DNA of 64,000 bases from Aedes albopictus (taxonomy: Eukaryota > Arthropoda > Insecta > Diptera > Culicidae): assembly GCF_035046485.1 (NCBI RefSeq), contig NC_085136.1, forward strand, positions 328,192,227-328,256,226, written 5' to 3'. The translations under genes and the position numbers were made by a program. Below, one piece after another: positions 44,850 through 54,974 of the stretch (the first letter of the stretch is position 1; each line of letters opens with the position of its first letter). Under the pieces are notes generated by a model. That model saw nothing but the letters and a program-made list of their open reading frames with translations, made no database searches and was not told where the DNA came from.

Positions 44850-46364
44850 GAAGTAGGATGTCTTCCAAAGCAACATCAACAATGAATGGTTCTTGAATCT
44901 AAGATCCTATTGGCATTTATTTCAACTCTTCCTTCTGACATTTTTTTAGAGATAGAGCATTTCTTGGTCTCTAGCAGTAACAATTACCAAACTCTTGTTG
45001 GTACTGAAAAACGCACCTTGAAATCCGTTTTCTACCCACTGTCCAGCGCAACTTCACCATTGTCGTAGTCGTCGTCATAGTCGGAAGGGGGTCAATGAAA
45101 ATTTCCACCGTTTTTTCCCTGGGAAAATGGACATCCAAATAAAAATTCAAATGAGCTAGAGAAGAAGGCCACGGCACGGCGCCCTGCCTGGCTGTCTTTG
45201 TGCCAAATTGTTGGCACTGTTGTTTCGCTCTAACTGCCTGCCCCAAAATTTGCATGCTAAATGACGGCTGTTAAAAATTTCAACTACCCTGCAAGTTTCC
45301 TCGCTCGCTCGCCGGTTTTTTTTTTGTCCGCGTATTTTTCTGCATTTTTATATTGCGGCTGGCATTGATCATTGATAGGGCATGCGGGACGACGAAAGGC
45401 ACTCATTTTAATTTCAAACAGCAACCAAATGGGCGGAGCGAAAAAGAAACGGGCGGATGCAGAGCGAAACAAAAAAAAATAGTTAAATAATTCAACAGAT
45501 TCAATGATCCTTTTCCCTGCTCGGGGAAGTGCGCTCATCCGCCGACTGCGACTGTTGCTCATCCCGGGTCCTCTCGAGAGGATGATGATGGCAGCAGCCT
45601 TTGTGCACCGACAACAAAGTAAACTATGACTTTTGTGCGAATTTGGTGGCCTCCTTTGATCTGGCAATTTTCGGAGAGAAGACCAACTTCACAAGAGCTT
45701 TTATCTGCCCGTCTAAATGCGATTTCATTTATTAATTACAATTTAATTTGCGATATTTGATTACCAAGAGAACACAAGAACAGTAGGTACCTACCGCACT
45801 ACCGGTAGAACAGCCCCGATGGCGAAGTGAAATAACTTTTCACTTGGATGTGCGGAATTGTTTTTCTTTCAACTACTACCGGAGGAGTGCTCCGCTATAT
45901 TTGCTCATTTACTTTTAATGGGTTTTCTTGGGCGCCCCTGGCGGTGGCCTTGGCTTGGAACGTTAAAAAAATCCACCTCTTCACTGGGGGGACCTTACCA
46001 AAAAGCCGGTGCAAACCTTGCGCTGAAGTTCTGTGTTTGTTTCTATCGAGAAGAGTACACTACGGAAGAGAAAAGTTTTTCTCCACATCGTTGGTTCGGT
46101 TCGTACGTTTTCCGATCGTGGGGGTGGGAAGCTGTTTAATAGTTAGGATAGGAAAGAAAGCTGTTCCGCTTGTGTAAAATTAAGCGTACATCAATAGCAT
46201 CGAACAAACGCTGGAAAATGTGTGTACTCAAACTCACATTGCACTAATGGCCCAGGAATTAGATATAAGAAGAAAGGCACATTTGGGGAACATTATCAAA
46301 ACTTTTTAAACGGAAACTCTGCTACGATGGTTAATGGTACTTAAGAGAGTTCGACTGATATGTG
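44850..46364. other. Non-repetitive island; no gene supported
   Basis: GC-richer sequence with CGTCGTC runs near 45065, CGCTCGCTCGC at 45301 and varied frames of up to 127 codons with no recognised domain. Candidate host DNA. Confidence 0.4.
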
Positions 46365-46540
46365 TGATCTAGCTATTTTATCGGCGCTACAGTCTATTTA
46401 GATTTGTCCCGACGTTTCGACTCTGTTTCGAGTCTTCTTCCCTTTGAAGAAGACTCGAAACAGAGTCGAAACGTCGGGACAAATCTAAAATAGTCGTTTT
46501 GATTCCCCAAGACTGCAGCGCCGATAAAGTAGCTAGATCT
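46365..46540. mobile_element. Hairpin MITE with perfect 44-bp arms and 5-nt loop
   Basis: Perfect arms at 46397-46440 and 46446-46489 (TTTAGATTTGTCCCGACGTT ... AACGTCGGGACAAATCTAAA), loop CCTTT. Outer imperfect arms TTTATCGGCGCTACAGTC (46377-46394) and GACTGCAGCGCCGATAAA (46511-46528) enclose it. No coding content. Confidence 0.88.
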
Positions 46541-46929
46541 GCTACGATGTCCTGCTTGGTTCAAGTCTAATACTTCTACATATTTCGTTTCCACCCCTGC
46601 GTAGAGTATGGTTGTCCCACTTCTACTTTCACTCCCAAATTTCTGCAGCTATTGGCTTTTAGTGACAGCGTCGATGAAGCTCAGCGCGTTGACATGCTAC
46701 GGCATTGGCTATTCGTGTTTTTGCTCGCCCAATGGCGACTTTGATGTTCCTTCGATCCTCTTTCTTCAGATATCATCTCTGATAGTGTTACATTTTAGCA
46801 TCATTTATAGATGCCTATTTACCAGCTAAGCTAGCTCATCCTCATGTTGACTGATTTTCGTTAAACTAAAAACACCGGCAGTTTAAGATTACATTGTCTC
46901 TAACAGATTTGTCAGGTTTTTTTTAATTT
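46541..46929. other. Unassigned sequence
   Basis: A 73-codon frame at 46608-46829 is Leu/Ser/Cys-rich without a recognised domain. Nothing else seen. Confidence 0.4.
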
Positions 46930-49913
46930 CCTTATAGTTTCAGAATAGCTTCGGAAAGGATCCCGAGGGATCCAGGGAGCACCCTAGCAAGGGTGGAGTC
47001 TCAGGTATGTTTCAGAAGCGTACCAAGACTTTTCACGGGATTTCAGGAGCGTTTCTGGGGAATTTTCGTTGATTTGAGGGGGGATGCCAATATTCAATGA
47101 AATTCAGGAAGTTTTCAAAGGACTTCCAAGGCTGTTCAAGAAGCTCCAGGTGGTCTTAAAAGAATTAGGGAGTTTCATGAGGATTTCAGATTTCAATGAA
47201 CTTTAATGCGCTTCGGATGGATTTCAGTGGATTTCAATGGAATTTGGAAGATGTTTAGAAGAGTTCCAAGACATTACAAAGTGTTCGAAGTGGTTTTCGA
47301 TAGCTTCAGGATACTTGCAAGAAGGTTTCGGAGATGTTTCAGTTAAGCTTTAAGGCGTCTCAAAGCGTATCAAAACGTTACAGGGTATTTTAGAATACTT
47401 TCAAGGAGTTTACGAAGATGTTTAAGGTATTTAAGAACATTTCAGGTGATTTGAGAGGGGTTCGAAACGCGCTCGAAACCTTTTGAAAATCCTTGAAATC
47501 CCCTGAAGCTCCCGCCCTCAATCACTCCAGGCAAGCCCGATAACCAACTGGAAGCTCTCTACATCCTCTTGATATGTCCTCGACAATCCCTGGAAGCTTC
47601 TAGCATGCACATGAAGCACCCCGGAACGCCTCTGGAATCGCATGGAAGACCCTAGAACCCTAAGAACACTCCTGAAACCCCATGAGAATCCCGAAATCTC
47701 TTTGAAACGCTCCTGAAGTCACGTGAAACTCCCGTTAAACCCCCTTGAAACTCCCTGGAACACTCCTGCAACCACTTGACAGCACTTAGAGAGCTTCTGT
47801 AATCAGGGGTCCCAATATCATGGAACGTTCCTGAAACCTTTCAGATTCTCCTAAATAGCCAGAAACACACTGAAACACCCCTAAAACCCTTGAAACGCCC
47901 CTGCGACCCTTCTGAATGTCGTTGTAACCTTTTGAGACGTGTATCAAGGACGTCTGTGAAACTCCCTAAGACCTTCAAGAACACTCCTGGAGTGCTTTGA
48001 AACGCTTTGTAACACCTCTAACGACCGTGAAACACAATGAACATCCCTATAACGAAACTGAAGCTTCCTGGAATACAACTGAATCTCCTTAAAACTTCCC
48101 TGGAATACTCTTAGAACCTCGTCTAACGCCCTTGAAACCCTCTGCAATCGCCTGTAACAACCCAGGAATATCTCCGGAACGTCCTTGAATTCCTTAAGAT
48201 GCCCTTGCAATCTCTTGAAACGCTCTAGAGCATTTCTGACCCTTCGACCCCTAGAACTGCCCTGGAACACCCCTGAAACATTGTGGAAATCTCTGAAATC
48301 CCCTGGAACATCCCTGTGTCCCCCCTTCACTCTTCAGAAACCTCTTGAAACACTACAGAAATCGATTAAAATCCTATAAACGCCATTGAAAGCCCCTGGA
48401 ACACACTTTAACAGCTCTGAAACACCCCCGCAGCTCCCTGGGACACCCTTGAAACCGCCTGAAAGCTCCATGGAACGCCCTTGTGACCCATTTAAATCAC
48501 CTTGAGAGTTTCTGATCGCACCGGATATCTCTTGGAACCTCTTGAAATCGCCTGAAACATGCTGTAGCAGCCCTGAAACGCCCCTGCATCCCCCTGGCAC
48601 ACCCCTGGAGGCAACAGGAAACCTTCAGATAGCCGTCGAAACCCTTTGAGACGTCCTTGAAACTCTTGAAACTCGATGAGATCCTCTGGAACATTCCTAG
48701 AACGCCCTTAAACCCTTTGGTGCACTTCTGGTAGCCCTTGTAAAATCCCGGTAACGCCCTCGAAATTCCCTGGAACAGCCCTAAAACGCAATTAAGCTCC
48801 CTGGAACACACCGAAAACCCCTTAAAATCTCCGAGAAAACCTCTGAAAGCCTATAAAATTCCATGGAACACCCGGAGGTCTCCTGGAACGCCTTTGGCAA
48901 CCCCCACGCCTCCCCCCACCCCTCGAAACCTTCTGTAACAACCCTAGAATATTCCCGAAACACCCTTGAAGTTCCTTGAGATATCCTTGCAATCTCCTGA
49001 AGCGATCTAATGCACTTGTGACCCTACGACCCCAAGATCAGTTCTGGAACATCCCTGAAACCTGCTGGAAATCTCTGAAACGCCCTGAAACATCCCTTTG
49101 CCCCTGCTACCTACCTTAGACCATAGGTAGGTCAGCTCTAGAGGCACAATGGAACGCTTCTGAATTCTTTTTAAACCACCGAACCCGGAATCGTCTGAAA
49201 CACCCTGTAGCAATGCCGAAGATATCCCCTGAAACGCCCCTGAAACCACCCGGAATACTCTTGAAAGCCCATGGATCACTCCTATAACTCCCTGAAACCC
49301 ACTGGAATCCTCATGAAAGTTGTTGAAGCCTATTTGCCGTTTGGGACGTCCTAGACACTCCTGAAACTTCCTGAGAAGAAGGCTTCCTGGAACTCCTTGA
49401 AACTCCTTCGACCAACTCCGAAACCTCTGTAAACTACTGTAGCGTCCTTGAATTTCCGTGGAACATCCCTGAAACGCAAATAAAACCATTTTAAACTTCC
49501 TGGAAAGCCCTAGACACCTTCTGGAACATCCTCGGAATGTCCTTGATACCTTCTGAAACGCTGTAAGGCGCCATCCACAAACAACGTAACGCTTTAGGGG
49601 GAGGGGGGGAGTATGGCCGAGTGTTACGGTCCATACATACAAAGATTTTAGGATTTTCGAAAAGGCGTTACGGAGCGGGGAGGTGGGGTGCTTCTAAAAA
49701 TGTTGATTTTGGCGTTACGTAAATGATGCTGCCTAAAGCACGTCTTACTCTTGGACCCCCTTGGCACCTCTGGAACGCCCCTTATTCATTCTGAAACACC
49801 ATGAAACCCCTAGTAACAATCCTATAGCGCTCCTAAAATCCCCTTATAGCCCCTGGAATATCTCTGGAACTTCTTGAAAACTCCTGGAAACAGGCCAGCA
49901 ACGCCCATTAAAC
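46930..49913. repeat. Long ~11-bp-period array with strand switch at ~47.47 kb
   Basis: 46930-47470 is in the GTTTCAG orientation, 47470-49913 in the CTGAAAC orientation, interrupted by a MITE at 49567-49733. At 47700-47790 and 48410-48520 units step by 10-11 bp (TTGAAACGCTC, CTGAAGTCACG, TGAAACTCCCG). The 60-211-codon minus frames (for example 49007-49642) are by-products. Confidence 0.72.
49567..49733. mobile_element. 167-bp PIF/Harbinger-like MITE with TAA TSD
   Basis: Ends GGCGCCATCCACAAACAACG and, inverted, GGCAGCATCATTTACGTAAC. TAA on both sides (49564-49566 and 49734-49736) fits the TWA target of PIF/Harbinger. Interior CGTAACGC in both orientations. Confidence 0.8.
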
Positions 49914-49915
49914 TA

Positions 49916-51516
49916 CAGTGATAGACATTCGTTTAGCCGAGGCTAAAAAAAATTCAAAAAAGTGCCAGGAAACTCATACAAAAGATTTTATGATAAAACT
50001 TTTTTATCGTGGTGATAGTATATCTAGTACTGTTTTATAAAAATGTGATACATCACACTTACATATACACTGAAACAAAAACGAGGGTAAAAACCCTTCA
50101 AATGTCATTTTTTGCCTAGACATTCGTTTAGCCGAATTGTACAATTTTTAGAATTCCATAATGAAAAACTATCAAATTTCGATAAATATCCAACAAAGTC
50201 ATTTTGTATGGTGATCTGCATTATAGATCGACTTGTAAATCATGAATTAGATCGTTTTTGGAAGTGTTGCCATATTAATTTTGCATGCATCTCATATAAA
50301 TTTGTCAAAATATTTTAAATGTTTCTCAATTGAGATTTGATGTAGTTATTTTTATCGGAAGTGTTTCAAAAGAATCTAATGAAAGTTTCATGACCAAAGC
50401 AGGTTGAAATTTTGCGAAAAACAACGTTTTTAACCGAAAAAAATAACACAAACCATCAAAAAATCACGTATTTAAGTATTGTTTTGATGAAATATGATGG
50501 TTTCACTTGCATAAATCACAGCGTTTACTACTATTACGTCTTCTAATAGCTCCCAATATTTTCTAGACTGTATTCTGGCTGAAATAATATACATTGGACG
50601 GCTCATATTTCGAGAAATGGCACCGAAAGTATTCAAATTTCTAGCATGAACTACTTGTTCCATAATTTAGACATTCTTTTCAAATAAATCATGTTAAAAA
50701 TTAATGTGGTTCACAACTAAGACACATTTATAATATATTTCTTCAGATTGAATGAAATAAGCCAATTATTTAACCAAATCTTGCATTTTTGTATGAGCAT
50801 CTGCTTTTGAATAAACAGGGTACACAAAATCTGACACTTCTTGCAGTTCTTTCATTTTGCAGTCTTCTAACTCATTCAGTAATGGTAGTATCAAACAGGT
50901 ATACTCCACAGGCGTTAGGGCACGTATTTATTTCAATGCAGAACTATTTATTTTAGCTTTTATCAATCCCATTTTAAAGTTTAACCAACCAAAAACCAAT
51001 ATACTTATTTTTTTCATGACATTTTATGCAATAATTTGAACATTTCTGTGCCATATTTTCAAAACTGCTAATCTAGCTTACGTTTGAGTGTTTACAGAAA
51101 TCAGTTTTCTTAAATAAATTTGTTTATCGTCGCTTCTCCTTATCGTGGCATTTTTTTTATAATATTTCTCTGAATTTCACAAATAAGTAAACTTTTAAGG
51201 TCAAATATCTTGCTAACACGTCATAAACTAAATGCCTTGGAGTATATTCTCGAAATATACTCACGAAATTGCCAAAAATCTATTGAAAACCAATTTTTCA
51301 TTTACCTCGGCTAAACGAATGTCTAGGCAAAAAATGAAATTTGAAGGGTTTTTACCCTCGGTTTTGTGTCAGTGTATATGTAAGTTTAATGTATCACATT
51401 TTTATAAAACTGTACTAGATATATTATTACTACGATAAAAAAGTTTTATCATAAAATCTTGTGTATGAGTTTCCTGACACTTTTTTTGTTCTCGGCTAAA
51501 CGAATGTCTATCACTG
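49916..51516 (-). mobile_element. Tc1/mariner element, 1601 bp, ~210-220-bp IR/DR ends, TA TSD
   Basis: Ends CAGTGATAGACATTCGTTTA in inverse orientation, TA on both sides (49914-49915 and 51517-51518). Arms 49916-50135 and 51307-51516 are long inverted repeats. In each arm GACATTCGTTTAGCCGA occurs at the tip and again at the inner edge, the IR/DR arrangement of some Tc1 families. The interior holds a decayed transposase. Confidence 0.9.
50472..50663 (-). pseudogene. Tc1-type transposase remnant
   Basis: A 63-codon frame contains FGAISRNMSRPMYIISARIQ, then a helix-like stretch, and ends IIFHQNNT. This matches the order of the Tc1 catalytic core: the WGAIS region, a P-(L/M)-Y-(F/I)-I strand and the FQQDNAP block, with His/Asn replacing expected residues in the last. 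The conserved second aspartate of that block is lost here and the rest of the gene is not open, so the protein is dead. Confidence 0.7.
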
Positions 51517-51518
51517 TA

Positions 51519-51835
51519 TCTAAATTAATTAATTCTTCGGGAGCGTTATAGGGACGCTACTGGAGGCTTCATGAGACCCTCCGGCTCCCCGAAAACGTTC
51601 CTGAAGCCCTCTGTTAAGGCTCTGAAACCTGCAGAAATCGCCGAGGACCCCCTGAGACCATCTGAAACACCAGAAAACTCATATGTAATTGCTCTGTAAC
51701 GTCTCTGAAATCGGACAAAAATCCTACAAAATTTCCGAATTACCCCTAAAAACTCTTAGGACCCCATGTAACACCCCTCAAATCTGTGAAACCCCCAAAA
51801 ACGCCCCTGAAACTTGCATCGAAATGATCCCGTTT
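51519..51835 (+). repeat. ~11-bp-period C-rich array, continuation
   Basis: Same CTGAAAC orientation as before the Tc1 element, which therefore inserted into one array. Confidence 0.6.
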
Positions 51836-51837
51836 TC

Positions 51838-52827
51838 TCACATTTTAGATTCTCGAGTTTTAGCTCGTGTTAGCTCCATGTTTGAGTCGCAGTTTTAGAA
51901 CCAGCCAACAGTGCAAAAATGTCATTTCACACTCCCATCATCTTGATTTGCGTAAAATCAAGGCGCCCAATGCTACATTCGTGGCAAACAACATTCATGC
52001 ACCCAATGCAGCATGAATGTAGTGTGTGACGGTAGTTTGCAACATTATCCATGACGGTAAAAGTATTGCGAAGAAAGTGAAAAAAAATATTATCCGGATC
52101 ACGGTCCCTGAGACATCATGGTACCCCTTGAAATCCTCCAGGTCTTGTGTCGGCACGAGTCGCACATCCAACATATATTGCTGTGCAAGCAAGCACATCC
52201 TTCATCGTACGATAAGCCAACACATTTTGCATGATAAACGTGTTCAGCCTTACAAAAAACTTCGCATCTTACAACAGTATCCTCGGGACGAATTTCAACA
52301 TCGCATTTGTGGCAATGATCCATCATTGAACGGTATTTTTACGGTATGGTAAACCCTGCACGAGCGATGCTAAGTTCGTCACGTCAGAGCTAGATGGCAC
52401 CCTGTGACAAACGATCGAGGATGGTGGCGACTGATAAAGAGGCACTGCACGGTGGTGATATAGTTGAACGGAGTTATCGTAGCAAAACAAAATAGGGCGC
52501 AAATTTCTGTTTCGTTGTTGTTCTAGGCTGCTTTCTATTTCATCCGATAAAATAACGTAGCACGTTAACAAAATATTGCGGTACGACAGGCACGACAGGG
52601 CAATTAATCGGCAAATAACAGCAGCTCGAAGAGCGAAACAAACAGCGCGCACACAGACACTTACTTCTGTGCTGTAACAAGATACAAAATCAATATTTCC
52701 AATTTTTTTTTAAATGCCAATTAGTGCTCCTGGTATTACGAATGAATGCTCAATATACTGTATTCCATATAAGACATGTTCAAAAATTGAGATTCTGTCA
52801 GCTTTTCTCAAAATTGGACCTCTGTGT
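51838..52827 (-). mobile_element. Composite insertion with PHD-finger fragment and 46-bp direct repeat
   Basis: The array stops at ~51835 and resumes at 52828. Forty-six bases starting GGTCCCTGAGACATCATGGT occur at 52103-52148 and again at 52828-52873. 52149-52827 carries upstream sequence, a PHD-like frame that is cut off at the left repeat, and no poly(A) tail. 51838-52102 is a further unassigned insert. Either a long TSD around a 3'-truncated element or a local duplication. Confidence 0.5.
52099..52326 (-). pseudogene. Truncated C4HC3 PHD-finger protein, probably element-derived
   Basis: Residues 4-58 give CHKC, CEVFC, HAKC and CWMCDSC, a full set of zinc ligands in PHD order, starting at a Met pair. 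After CDSCRHK the frame runs into the 46-bp direct repeat and out of homology. Similar fingers occur at the start of Gag-like proteins of insect retroelements, and one begins the BEL Gag at 4475 here; the two are not the same sequence. Confidence 0.55.
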
Positions 52828-53610
52828 GGTCCCTGAGACATCATGGTACCCCTTGAAATCCTCCAGGTCTTGTTTGAATAATCGCCCCTGAGACTCCTCC
52901 ATCCTGGTAAACCCTACTAGACTCCTTTGAACGCCCCTGAAAACCTCTTGAAATGCTTCTGAAACCTCCAAGTACTCCTCTGAAACCCGTTCGGACCGCT
53001 TGAAACGCCCCTGAGATCTCCTGGTACTCCCCTGAACCCCACTGGGACCTCCTTCAAACGCTCCTGAAATCTCAGGAACCCCCATGATACATTCCTGAGA
53101 CACTCTGTAATTGCCCTGGAACTCACTGAGACTCCTTGAAGCGCCTCTGGGGCAACCTCAAATGCCCTTGAAACCCCTTTAGACCCCCTTGAAAGCCTCT
53201 GAAAATCCCCTAAAATGCCGCTGAGGCCTACAGGTACCCTTCCTAACCTTTCTGGGCCGCCTGAAACACCTCTGAGATCTCGGGTACTGCCCCCTCAAAA
53301 CCCATAGAGACTCTCTAGACACACCGCTGAGATCTTTTGGTACCCCCCTGAAAAACCCCTATAACCTGCCGCCGCTCTAACATAATAACGCCCCCTAGCA
53401 TCGGATACCATTGTTGCCATCATTAAATTATCTTTTGCCCAATATTGGTTCTGAATAGCTCTCCCTCTTTTTATACAGGACATGAAGAAGGTGCTTAAAA
53501 ATTACCTGCAAAAATAAGGGCTTTAGTGTTTTTAACATTCATGAACTCACCCCCTACCTTTTACCTGAATTCGTGACGTAATTGCGTATTCTTCTCATAG
53601 TTAGACCATT
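52828..53610 (+). repeat. ~11-bp-period C-rich array, then unassigned DNA
   Basis: Array to ~53370 (CCTGAAACCCGTTCGG, GAAACGCCCCTGAGATC). 53370-53610 is not array; GACGTAATTGCGTATTCTTC at 53575 weakly recalls the boundary motif seen at 34.58 kb. Minus frames of 62-101 codons are by-products. Confidence 0.55.
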
Positions 53611-54545
53611 GCATATTCTGCAGGGATTCCTCCAGGGATTTCTCTAAGAATTTATGCAGGATTTACTTATCGATTTTCTTCCAGATGTTCTTTCTTTCTT
53701 CTTGACGTGCATAGCGTACCCATTGGCACAAAGCCAGCTTCTCGCCTTCATGTTTTATGACCACTTCAACAGTTTTTATCTGAGAGCTTCCCCTGCCAAT
53801 ACTCCATGCCTAAGGATGTCAAGGAACATTTTATGGCGAAATTGTTATCGAACTCGTCTAACTTAGCACGGTCTTGCTTGATACCTGAATGCTTCAGCTA
53901 TATCTAGCCGTCTTCCACAGGTGTCGAGATCTTTCTCAGAATTTCCACTGGATGTATTTCCTCCAATACTCATAATAGATTTTCTTTCAGGATTCCACCG
54001 GGATTCTTTACGCAACTTATCTCGAGACTACACCACGATTTTTCTCTAGTAATCTTACCGGGATATTTTCACGGTTTTCTGTTGGTAATTTATTCAAGAA
54101 TTTGTACAAGGGTACCTATAAGTTTTCTTCCAGTAATTTTCACCAGGATTTTAGTATGGATTCATTCAAGAATTTATCTCTGATTTCTACTCAGCATTCT
54201 TCCTTGAATTTCATAATGGATTTTTCCGGCAATCTATGCCTTCCCGAATTTCCTTAGACTACTTCTGAAATTCCTGTAGGAATTCATCGAGGATTCCTTC
54301 AGAGATTTGTTCAGGAGCTCTCCCATGGATTTCCTGTGGGATTCTCCCTAGGGCTCCTCCCTTTTTTCCCAACGGATTTCTTCAAAAAATCCAAATATTC
54401 GTTTTGGAACTTCTCTAAATATTTCTACCGAAGTTTCTTCCGGGTCTCTAGCCAGGATTTATCTTGAGATTTTATCAAAGATTCCTTCCAGGAATTCTCC
54501 AATGATTTTTTTTACAATTTTTCCATTGATTCTTCCTGGGATGCT
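53611..54545 (-). repeat. 12-bp-period array (CTTCAG orientation), target of the LINE
   Basis: Units such as GGATTTCTTCAA and GATTCCTTCAGA. Contains a decayed SINE at 53690-53905. The same array resumes at 60783 beyond the LINE. Confidence 0.7.
53690..53905 (-). mobile_element. Decayed Feilai-like SINE
   Basis: Same order as the 38814 copy (CTTCTTGACGTGC, CACAAAGCCAGCTTCTC, GAGAGCTTCCCCTGCCAAT, GATGTCAAGGAA) but with many changes and a deleted part; box B only faintly visible. Confidence 0.65.
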
Positions 54546-54556
54546 TTCAGGATATT

Positions 54557-54974
54557 TTTTTTTTTTTACTTATTCGTTTATTTGGAAGGCTCGGGCGCCA
54601 CTTGGGCATAACAGAGCCGAAATCATCTTTACATTTTTTTTTATGTTGATTTTACATGTTGTTTTTTAAATTTATACTGACTTAATACTAGGTTAGTTTT
54701 GGGAGCCGAAGTACTCGCGGCTGTTTCGAGGTTAGGGATAACAAATATATATAGTTGGAAAGGAGGGAATCAAGGGACTTATACTAAATTACTTGCTATC
54801 TTATACTAAAAACCTTGATGGGACCGACTGTCCTGATCTGTAACGGGACTAAACAGAAAGGGCTTTATCGGAAGACAACGACAAGAAGAGGACAAACGGA
54901 AAGGGGGGCAACGAAAGACAGGGAGCGAACAACAAAACCAAATTTCGGGCAACGAAAACAAGGAACGTACGAGA
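54557..54974 (-). other. LINE 3' UTR and poly(A) tail
   Basis: About 418 bp after the ORF2 stop. It ends GCCTTCCAAATAAACGAAT then AAGT and A(12). AATAAA lies ~15 bases before the tail and is a plausible polyadenylation signal. Confidence 0.8.

Noticed and set aside
12797..45525. CCCGAGCAG / CTGCTCGGG words near 12.80, 21.00 and 45.51 kb as ends of the 17.6-kb TIR family
   Set aside because: Only 9-11 bases match, with no inner homology or partner end; chance is likely.
45284..45667. 127-codon minus frame in the non-repetitive island
   Set aside because: No recognisable domain, Arg/Ser/Ala composition, and another long frame on the same strand ends nearby; not enough to call a gene.
49007..49642. 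211-codon minus frame rich in Gly, Ser, Phe and Gln
   Set aside because: It follows the ~11-bp repeat and crosses a MITE at 49567, so it is not a host gene.
50857..51039. 60-codon plus frame within the Tc1 element as part of the transposase
   Set aside because: No transposase motif, and the remnant with the catalytic-core pattern is on the opposite strand.
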